Shown in pieces: positions 1 through 5,044 of a stretch of 5,984 bases of DNA. How positions within the stretch are numbered: position 1 is the first letter of the stretch; every line of letters begins with the position of its first letter. The notes under the pieces were generated by a model. It worked only from the letters and a program-made list of their open reading frames with translations, had not been told where the DNA came from and ran no database searches. Origin of the DNA: Kiritimatiellia bacterium. Lineage in GTDB: Bacteria; Verrucomicrobiota; Kiritimatiellia; RFP12; UBA1067. The stretch is taken from positions 1 through 5,984 of the forward strand of contig JAFYQC010000299.1 in assembly GCA_017547265.1 (NCBI GenBank), in the 5' to 3' direction. A program made the position numbers and the translations under genes.

Positions 1-345
1 ATTTCACGCATCGAGGCTGCCGTGCGCGCCGGTTACACAATCATGTCTGGTTTCATAAGCCCCGGGGAAACAGCGGTGCGTGACCGGTTGCTGGCAAATG
101 GCAGCGCGAAACTGGTTCACGTCCTGCCTTCCGGCATGAACATCGGCCATCGCCCTGACTCGCGCTATCTGCCTCTCATGACGGAAGGCCGATTCCTCGA
201 AATCGCAGAAGGCAACGACGAAACCGAGTTCAGCCGCAACGCATGCCTGTCGCTCAACGACGCAATTGCCGCAATCGCAACGGCCGGCGCCGGCGGCGCG
301 CTCTACTGGCGGGAAGACGGCCCGAAGTTCACAGCAGGGCTATAA
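1..345 (+). CDS. C-terminal part of a DprA/SMF-like or RAYT-associated protein (5' end outside window)
   Basis: The reading frame is open from the first base of the window to a TAA at 343-345, so this is the last 114 residues of a longer protein. A GTG at 22 and an ATG at 43 lie in frame, but neither need be the true start. The visible sequence has the order SGFISPGETAVRDRLL, then LVHVLPSGMN, then TEGRFLEIA, then SRNACLSLNDAIAAIA. This resembles the C-terminal half of DprA/SMF-type Rossmann domains (a 'G-SP-E' loop, a beta strand ending in 'P', a 'GRLL' strand, and 'R-----N--I--IA'). I recall such a domain attached to IS200-like, REP-associated transposases in related bacteria. The catalytic HUH/Tyr region would lie upstream and cannot be seen. 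The family call comes from pattern memory, not a search. A hypothetical protein of another family is possible. The gene converges on the large gene to its right. Confidence 0.45.
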   Translation: MSRIEAAVRAGYTIMSGFISPGETAVRDRLLANGSAKLVHVLPSGMNIGHRPDSRYLPLMTEGRFLEIAEGNDETEFSRNACLSLNDAIAAIATAGAGGALYWREDGPKFTAGL

Positions 346-383
346 CGCAGGCTCTGTCCTGATTCGCAGGCTCTGTCCTGATT

Positions 384-401
384 CGCAGGCTCTGCCCTGC
401 G
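384..401. repeat. Perfect hairpin, 6-bp stem
   Basis: CGCAGG (384-389) pairs with CCTGCG (396-401) around a 6-base loop. It is the palindromic core of the second REP-like unit. No T-run follows on either strand. Confidence 0.8.
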
Positions 402-415
402 TAACCGTCCTGATT

Positions 416-433
416 CGACAGCTCCGCCTGTCG
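416..433. repeat. Perfect hairpin, 6-bp stem, with stem bases changed relative to its neighbour
   Basis: CGACAG (416-421) pairs with CTGTCG (428-433) around a 6-base loop. Compared with the hairpin at 384-401, both arms have changed in a matched way, so pairing is kept while the sequence differs. TAAC follows on the + strand in both cases. Confidence 0.8.
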
Positions 434-447
434 TAACTCATCAACAC

Positions 448-1005
448 CTACTTGCGGATTCGCAGGAACGCCTGCGGTGCCGTGCCGTCGCCAGGCGTGA
501 CGGTAAAACGCATCGTAGCGCCATCGCCCGCCGCCTCCGGCGTCACCGCCGGCGTCAGCTTCGCGGCACCTGCCCAGTCGCCGAGGTCGCCCGTAGCCTC
601 GAACATCGCCGCCATCTTCTCCGCCGAACACTTCACCGCAGTTTCGCCATCGCGAACGGTAACGCTCACCGAAACCGACACGCTGCCCTGATGCGCGACA
701 TCCTCGTCGCGCAACAACGCCACTTCCTCAAACTCTATCTTCGGCTCATTCTCGAACAACCGCTCCGCGCCCAGCAGATACGCCGCCGCCGCGTTGGTAT
801 TGGCAACAACTGCTGCCTCGCCAGCCGCCGCGCTCCCGGCCGCGTTCTTCACACTGTCGGCCCACGCCTTGAACGCCGCGTATTCCGCCGCGCTCCCGCC
901 AATCGCAGCCTTCACGCCTGCATCGGCAAAGCCCACGCCGTCAACCGCCGCGTTCACAACCACCACACTTGCGCCTGCCGCAACATCTGGTATCGGGTCT
1001 GCCGC
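448..1005 (-). other. Ala-rich C-terminal module ending FLRIRK, possible sorting or attachment tail
   Basis: Residues 1345-1529 contain VVVVNAAVDGVGFADAGVKA, EYAAFKAWADSVKNAAG, NAAAAYLLGAERLFENEP, an SVSVSVSVTV strand, MAAMFEATGDLGDWAGAAKL and a final TMRFTVTPGDGTAPQAFLRI-RK. The DNA is the most GC-rich part of the gene (45 of 60 bases at 541-600). I recall the same tail on otherwise unrelated large exported proteins of Kiritimatiellota/Lentisphaerota. That would suit a C-terminal sorting or anchoring role, but this is inference. There is no LPXTG motif, PEP-CTERM motif or terminal membrane helix. Confidence 0.55.
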
Positions 1006-4000
1006 CCCGCTCGGCGTCCAAATCACTTCGTCTATCCACGCGCAATCGTCACCGACCGAGTTAGATGCGTCCTTCGCATACGTCCATCGGATTGTGTGCG
1101 CACCGCCAGAAGTGACGCTGACGATAATATTTGTCCAGTCAACATTAGCCGCAGACCATACCGCTTCGCCGTCTATCGTCAGGTTGAGATAGTCGTACAT
1201 TCTGCCGCGCTTTTCCTCGCCTGAGACCTTCGCCCAGAAGGACAACGTTCCAGCTCCAGACACGTTCCCTTGAATCCAAGAAGATTCGCCGTCTCCGATT
1301 GCAGCGCTCCTTGCCGACACCACCCAATCGTGATTCGTAGCGAAATCGCCGTACCACTCCGCACCAACGGAGGTCGTGAACAGCATATTCGTGCAATTCA
1401 GGAAATCCGCATAAGTCCATATCTTCTCGATCCATACCGCCGAGAATACCACATTCTCCCCCGTTAACACGTAAATCGTGCCGGGCGCGTACACCTTCTT
1501 GCCATCCGACCATCCGCCGAATACATACGAGAATCTTTCCAGCGTCCCTGCTCCCGGCAATGTCAGCGAATAACCCTCGTATTTGACGACGCCCCTCGGT
1601 GCGACACCAGCCGTGTTGCCATTGCCGTCGAACGTGGCGGTCACCGCTGCAGGCACCCATGCGAACTCGTCAACCCATGCGCAATCACCTCCCTCGTAGT
1701 CCGGCTCGTCATAATCATCTTTGCGGTAAGTCCAAGACAGCGTATGCACCCCCGAACCAACCACCGCAAATGTCAAGTTCGTCCAATCGGTTTCACCGGC
1801 CATCCAATCCTGTTCTACTCCATCGACAAAAAACGCCACATAATCGTATCGTTCGCCTTTGTACGTCTCTTCGCAAGAAACTTTCCACCAGAACGACACG
1901 ACGCCCTCGCCTATGACTGTCGTTGTCATGGTTGATTCGCTTTCAAGTCCGATTTCTCCGCTTCTCATTGACCCAACCCCGTCGTGGCTTACCACGACAT
2001 CGTTCGTCCACGCTTCGCCATCACCTGCCGAGAACATCCGCGCCGGCGCATTCATGTAGTCGCTGACCGACCACGCCTTTTCGTCCCATGCCGCATAAAG
2101 CATGACGGACTCATCAGACTCAAGCGTAAGGTCAACTACGTTTGCCCCGTCGCCATAAACGACCTCGCCATCCGGCACAGTCGCCCATCCGGCGAACGCA
2201 AACCCAGGCCTTGCAAAAACATTCAATGGCAGTTCTGACGCCTCGCCCACAATACACGTCTGCTCCGGCATATCCCCAAATCCACCATTCGCATCAAACG
2301 CTACATGATAGAGATTCCCGGCCCAATGCGCATAGAACGTGTGCGCCCTCGTCAGCGTCACCTGCGTCCCTGCCGTAACCTGTACACCGTTCACGGGGTC
2401 CGTCCACCACCCAAGGAACGTCGCCCCGCACCTTGTCGGCTCCACCTCCGGAAGCGCATACGTCATCCCCGTTATCTGCTCTATTACGCGGCTCTCGGGC
2501 AATCCCCCGTTTGCATCAAACGTCACATTGAACCTGTTCGGCTCCCAATACGTTATCTCGCGGGAATTGCGCGTCGGCCAACTTTCGGGCAACGTCCTTG
2601 ACGTAGCCACACCATCCCATCCCAACGAGCCGTTCACCACGAACACGGTCACGCCGTCCGCGATCCCGCTGAAAACCGACACATCGTATATAGGCGCGTT
2701 GCCTACGAAATACAGTGATCCAAGTTCAGCGCATCCCTCGAACACGTTCTTCCCAAGCGACGCCACGCTTTCGGGAATCGTCAACGTCGCAAGCGACGAG
2801 CAGTTCTTGAACGCATAGTCCGGCAATGCTTCAAGCTGCGAAGAAAGCGACACGCGCGCCAGCTTCGTGCAGCCGCTGAACGCCGACGCACCAATCGTCG
2901 TAATGCTGTCGGGGACCCCGATCTCCGTCAGTGCCGTGCAGTTCGCAAAGCAGTTCGCGCAAATCCTAGTCTCGCCAGGAGCAATGTTTATCTGCGCAAG
3001 TTTGTTGTACACCTCCGGGAAAAGCGAACCCATCGTCTGATGCGCCGTCGCAGTCGTTATGTTGGTTATGGACTCGCAGCCAGTGAAAATGCCTACGCCA
3101 AGATTCGTCACGCTGGACGGAATATATACATCTCTTACCGATTCGCAATCATCATATGCGTGGTGACCTATGCTTTGCAATCCAGGTGCAAAACTCGCTG
3201 CCGTCACCTTGGAACATCCCGAGAACGCATACGCGCCAACGGACTTCAGCGAGCTTGGAAGATTTATGCCCCCAAGTCGCCAATCTTGCCAAAAAGCATA
3301 GTTGCCTATTGCCTGCACGGAGCTTGACAACGACAGTTCTTGAAGCGCAGTACATCCTGCAAATGCGAAGTCGCCAATCATCTTTAACGACCTCGGCAGT
3401 TTTACGCTCTCCAATGCGACGCATCCTTGAAACGCGGCTACACCAAGCACCTCTATATCATTTGGCAGCGCAATAGACGCAAGTGCGGCACAATCCCGAA
3501 ACGCCGAGGCACACACTTGTGTAACAGTTGACGGAATCGTAATGTCCGACAGCGACTTGCAGCCCCTGAAGGCGTTTACAGTCAACGTCCATTCGCCATC
3601 TGGCACCACAACCGTATCAATGTTCGTATAGGCGGACGGGAACAGCGTCGCAAACGACTGAACATGTGTCGGCGACATAACGCCAGTAAGCCGCCTGCAA
3701 TCTACAAAGGCATTCGCCCCCACGCTCGTCAGACTAACGGGCAATGAAACAGAGAGCATCCGCCAGCAATTGGAGAACGCCTGTTCGCCGATTGTTGTCA
3801 GCCCTTCTTCGCACACAAGATTCGGAAGCATGGCGCAGTTGGCGAACGCTTCATTACCAATTGTCTTCAATCCCTGCGGAAGTTTCAAGTCCTGAAGCCA
3901 AGTGCAGTTCTTGAACGCACCGTCATCGATTTTCTCGACACCGTCGGGAATCTCGACCTCCTCCAACGCCGTACATCCCATAAACGCATTTACACCGATG

Positions 4001-5037
4001 TATTTCAGAGATGACGGCAGACTCACGCGCTCTAAACCCGTCAGTCCTTCAAAGGCAGTCAGTCCTTCAAAGGCATAAGATGCTATCCCGACTACAGGAT
4101 ATCCACAGATATAATGTGGCACCTCTATGTAAGCTGCTGAAGTTGAATTGATCTCAACACCAAAAATAGTTACCACTTCATTTTCAGAGACAAGGTATCG
4201 CCAAACATTTCCACTTATTGTTACCTCCTTGATTCCGCTGATATACGCGCCCTCCACGGAGAGGTCACCGGGAATGATCGGCCCGTCGTCAGTGTAGTCG
4301 CTGGTCGGCCAATCGGTGGGTATGGACCACGCGTCGTCGGCGTACATGCGGAACTTCGCCTTGCCGCCGTCCGAGTTTTGCAGCACCCAGTGGTCCGACC
4401 CGTCGGAGCTGCAGTAATGGAGATAATAGCCGGTGTTGCTGTCGCTGGTGGACGCGGGACCGGTGCCGGACGAGTTGCTCAGTCTCAACGGCAGGCCGAG
4501 GTCGCCCGGCTTGACCGTGTAGACGAAGTAGAAGTCCGTATAGTACGTCCAGTCGGTGGAGGGGTCGCCCTTGTCGTTGGTCTCCAGCATTCCGCTCTTC
4601 TGCCATGCCTTCGGCCCGGTGGAGCTGTACTCCGCCTCGGCGTAATGCTCGCCTATCCACAAGCCGAGCCTCGGCTTGTAGAGGGAAAGGTCGAGCGAAC
4701 TCCCGCCCAACGCGCCAGGCGCGAAGTACCAGGTCTTCGGCGTCTTGGCGCCAAACGAAGCCTTTACTTCCGCCCAGTTCGTTACCAGCATCCTGACGCG
4801 GACGTACATCTCGTCGCCGGCAACGAGCGGATTCTCCGCCGAACAGCGGTCCGGAGAGAGGCTGTTGCGGGTACCGAACTTCATTGCATCGGTATCCACG
4901 ACGCGTATGTCCACGATGTCGCCGTCGCCTACCGCGGCGAATGTCGCGAACGGCATAATTAATACCGCACTCACGACAAATGTAAGCGTGCCAAACATTG
5001 TCACAGCCTCTCGGCACAACATAGTTAAAGTCTTCAT
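448..5037 (-). CDS. Giant secreted BspA-type leucine-rich repeat protein with InlB B-repeats and beta-sandwich modules
   Basis: This 1529-residue protein is probably exported and displayed at or beyond the cell surface, for binding to host, plant or other cell material. That role is inferred from its domains. Residues 1-35 form a signal peptide: K2 and R9, then a hydrophobic run FGTLTFVVSAVLIMPFATFA, with a likely cut near A34/A35. Residues 36-257 are an unrecognised beta-rich domain. About 20 leucine-rich repeats of 23 residues follow at 309-779 ('NAFxGCTALxxVxLPxSLxxIG'). B-repeats lie at 837-905, 909-984 and 1131-1202 ('FDANGG...GW...AHW'). Beta-sandwich modules lie at 988-1129 and 1206-1342. 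An Ala-rich C-terminal module (1345-1529) ends FLRIRK. I chose the ATG at 5037 because it gives a normal signal peptide and sits 7 bases after the upstream stop. An ATG at 5076 would overlap the upstream gene. An ATG at 4998 has a better ribosome binding site but leaves no basic N-region. The frame is intact and no enzyme motif is visible. Confidence 0.93.
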   Translation of the reverse strand: MKTLTMLCREAVTMFGTLTFVVSAVLIMPFATFAAVGDGDIVDIRVVDTDAMKFGTRNSLSPDRCSAENPLVAGDEMYVRVRMLVTNWAEVKASFGAKTPKTWYFAPGALGGSSLDLSLYKPRLGLWIGEHYAEAEYSSTGPKAWQKSGMLETNDKGDPSTDWTYYTDFYFVYTVKPGDLGLPLRLSNSSGTGPASTSDSNTGYYLHYCSSDGSDHWVLQNSDGGKAKFRMYADDAWSIPTDWPTSDYTDDGPIIPGDLSVEGAYISGIKEVTISGNVWRYLVSENEVVTIFGVEINSTSAAYIEVPHYICGYPVVGIASYAFEGLTAFEGLTGLERVSLPSSLKYIGVNAFMGCTALEEVEIPDGVEKIDDGAFKNCTWLQDLKLPQGLKTIGNEAFANCAMLPNLVCEEGLTTIGEQAFSNCWRMLSVSLPVSLTSVGANAFVDCRRLTGVMSPTHVQSFATLFPSAYTNIDTVVVPDGEWTLTVNAFRGCKSLSDITIPSTVTQVCASAFRDCAALASIALPNDIEVLGVAAFQGCVALESVKLPRSLKMIGDFAFAGCTALQELSLSSSVQAIGNYAFWQDWRLGGINLPSSLKSVGAYAFSGCSKVTAASFAPGLQSIGHHAYDDCESVRDVYIPSSVTNLGVGIFTGCESITNITTATAHQTMGSLFPEVYNKLAQINIAPGETRICANCFANCTALTEIGVPDSITTIGASAFSGCTKLARVSLSSQLEALPDYAFKNCSSLATLTIPESVASLGKNVFEGCAELGSLYFVGNAPIYDVSVFSGIADGVTVFVVNGSLGWDGVATSRTLPESWPTRNSREITYWEPNRFNVTFDANGGLPESRVIEQITGMTYALPEVEPTRCGATFLGWWTDPVNGVQVTAGTQVTLTRAHTFYAHWAGNLYHVAFDANGGFGDMPEQTCIVGEASELPLNVFARPGFAFAGWATVPDGEVVYGDGANVVDLTLESDESVMLYAAWDEKAWSVSDYMNAPARMFSAGDGEAWTNDVVVSHDGVGSMRSGEIGLESESTMTTTVIGEGVVSFWWKVSCEETYKGERYDYVAFFVDGVEQDWMAGETDWTNLTFAVVGSGVHTLSWTYRKDDYDEPDYEGGDCAWVDEFAWVPAAVTATFDGNGNTAGVAPRGVVKYEGYSLTLPGAGTLERFSYVFGGWSDGKKVYAPGTIYVLTGENVVFSAVWIEKIWTYADFLNCTNMLFTTSVGAEWYGDFATNHDWVVSARSAAIGDGESSWIQGNVSGAGTLSFWAKVSGEEKRGRMYDYLNLTIDGEAVWSAANVDWTNIIVSVTSGGAHTIRWTYAKDASNSVGDDCAWIDEVIWTPSGAADPIPDVAAGASVVVVNAAVDGVGFADAGVKAAIGGSAAEYAAFKAWADSVKNAAGSAAAGEAAVVANTNAAAAYLLGAERLFENEPKIEFEEVALLRDEDVAHQGSVSVSVSVTVRDGETAVKCSAEKMAAMFEATGDLGDWAGAAKLTPAVTPEAAGDGATMRFTVTPGDGTAPQAFLRIRK
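1012..2313 (-). repeat. Tandem duplication of a two-domain unit: [B-repeat + beta-sandwich] x 2
   Basis: The unit at 1651-2313 holds B-repeat 2 (residues 909-984, VAFDANGG to MLYAAWDE) and beta-sandwich 1 (988-1129). The unit at 1012-1647 holds B-repeat 3 (1131-1202, ATFDGNGN to FSAVWIE) and beta-sandwich 2 (1206-1342). The two sandwiches align over their length: WSVSDYMN with WTYADFLN, SFWWKVS with SFWAKVS, RYDYVAFFVDG with MYDYLNLTIDG, DWTNLTFAV with DWTNIIVSV, HTLSWTYRKD with HTIRWTYAKD, and DCAWVDE with DCAWIDE. The sandwich resembles lectin-like jelly-roll modules found in exported proteins of the Verrucomicrobiota-Lentisphaerota group. Carbohydrate binding is plausible but not shown. 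Confidence 0.85.
2323..2529 (-). other. InlB-type B-repeat 1 (Listeria-Bacteroides repeat)
   Basis: Residues 837-905 show the family signature: VTFDANGGLPE at the start, a central ALPEVEPTRCGATFLGWW, and a closing HTFYAHWAG. The fold is a small ubiquitin-like beta-grasp known from Internalin B and many Bacteroides surface proteins, where it acts as a spacer or weak ligand-binding unit. Confidence 0.9.
2956..3696 (-). repeat. Higher-order repeat in the leucine-rich array, marked by two LFP-type degenerate units
   Basis: Degenerate units at 3577-3696 (residues 448-487, SPTHVQSFATLFPSAY, then VVVPDGE) and 2956-3075 (residues 655-694, TATAHQTMGSLFPEVY, then INIAPGE) resemble each other more than they resemble ordinary units. 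Their LFP motifs are 207 residues apart, which is exactly nine 23-residue units. This suggests that a block of units, not only single units, was duplicated. Confidence 0.6.
4040..4075 (-). repeat. Perfect 18-bp tandem duplication inside the first leucine-rich repeat
   Basis: GTCAGTCCTTCAAAGGCA occurs twice in a row on the + strand (4040-4057 and 4058-4075) with no mismatch. In the protein it doubles AFEGLT and lengthens the first repeat unit by exactly six residues without breaking the frame. Identical copies suggest a recent slippage event or an assembly artefact. Confidence 0.9.
4266..4936 (-). other. Unrecognised N-terminal domain of the surface protein (residues about 35-257)
   Basis: This stretch begins after the signal peptide with VGDGDIVDIRVVDTDAMKFG, contains DEMYVRVRMLVTNW, KTWYFAPGAL, LGLWIGEHYAEAEY and DFYFVYTVKPGDLGLPLRLS, and closes with DHWVLQNSDG and KFRMYADDAW. 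Alternating hydrophobic residues and many aromatics suggest a beta-sandwich. I do not recognise a named family. The DNA is GC-rich (39 of 60 bases at 4261-4320), unlike the AT-rich stretch that joins it to the leucine-rich repeats. Confidence 0.5.
4936..5037 (-). other. Signal peptide region of the large surface protein
   Basis: The first 34 residues start MKTLTMLCREAVTMF and continue into an uninterrupted hydrophobic stretch of about 15-18 residues, ending PFATFA-A. Small residues sit at the expected -3/-1 positions, so a Sec signal peptidase I cut is likely. The Cys at residue 8 lies before the hydrophobic core and does not form a lipobox, so this does not look like a lipoprotein. Confidence 0.8.
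5007..5012 (-). promoter_or_regulatory. Candidate ribosome binding site for an alternative start at 4998
   Basis: GAGAGG on the - strand lies 8 bases before an in-frame ATG at 4998-4996. It is a better Shine-Dalgarno match than the sequence before the ATG at 5037 (AGAAG about 14 bases away). Starting at 4998 would leave the hydrophobic signal core with no basic residue before it, so I prefer 5037, but the start is not settled. Confidence 0.35.
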
Positions 5038-5044
5038 AATTGCG

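Larger units (their letters stand above)
346..437 (-). repeat. Array of REP-like palindromic repeats between convergent genes
   Basis: On the - strand the array has two complete 32-base units. The first (437 to 406) is GTTA, stem CGACAG, loop GCGGAG, stem CTGTCG, tail AATCAGGACG. The second (405 to 374) is GTTA, stem CGCAGG, loop GCAGAG, stem CCTGCG, tail AATCAGGACA. They differ in the stem but keep the pairing. A truncated unit (373 to 355) repeats only GAGCCTGCGAATCAGGACA, and a last fragment (354 to 346) is GAGCCTGCG. Seen from the + strand, the left side is a 19-base tandem repeat (346-364, 365-383, then a diverging third copy). A short conserved 5' tag followed by a palindrome is the plan of REP elements. 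The array fills almost the whole gap. The hairpins lack a T-run, so they are poor intrinsic terminators, but they may still protect 3' ends or limit read-through. Confidence 0.8.
2701..4113 (-). repeat. BspA-type leucine-rich repeat array (about 20 units of 23 residues)
   Basis: Residues 309-779 repeat the pattern AF-x-G/N-C-x-x-L-x-x-V-x-L-P-x-x-L-x-x-I-G. Eighteen units carry a recognisable 'AFxxC' core, for example NAFMGCTAL, EAFANCAML, SAFRDCAAL, SAFSGCTKL and YAFKNCSSL. Two further units are degenerate and share a different motif (SFATLFPSAY and TMGSLFPEVY). The family (LRR_5, named for Bacteroides BspA) is known in surface adhesins of oral, gut and parasitic microbes. The first unit carries a short in-frame duplication at 4040-4075. 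Confidence 0.93.

Noticed and set aside
384..433. Hairpins considered as intrinsic terminators for the convergent genes
   Set aside because: Neither hairpin is followed by a T-run on either strand, so the standard terminator pattern is not met.
346..437. Repeat array considered as a CRISPR
   Set aside because: The units are directly adjacent with no unique spacers of similar length, and truncated copies are present. It behaves as a tandem palindromic repeat.
661..690. SVSVSVSVTV-coding stretch considered as a microsatellite or phase-variation tract
   Set aside because: The codons vary and there is no uniform short DNA repeat, so slippage-based switching is not supported.
691..1224. Long + strand open frames opposite the C-terminal part of the surface-protein gene (also 794-1192)
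   Set aside because: They are antisense shadows of a GC-rich, Ala-rich coding region. Their Arg/Ala-rich products show no domain, and the - strand frame is far better supported.
4289..5017. 242-residue - strand frame overlapping the N-terminal part of the large gene, and its + strand counterpart at 4378-4962
   Set aside because: The products are Arg/Gly-rich with no recognisable motif. The signal peptide and domain pattern belong to the other - strand frame.
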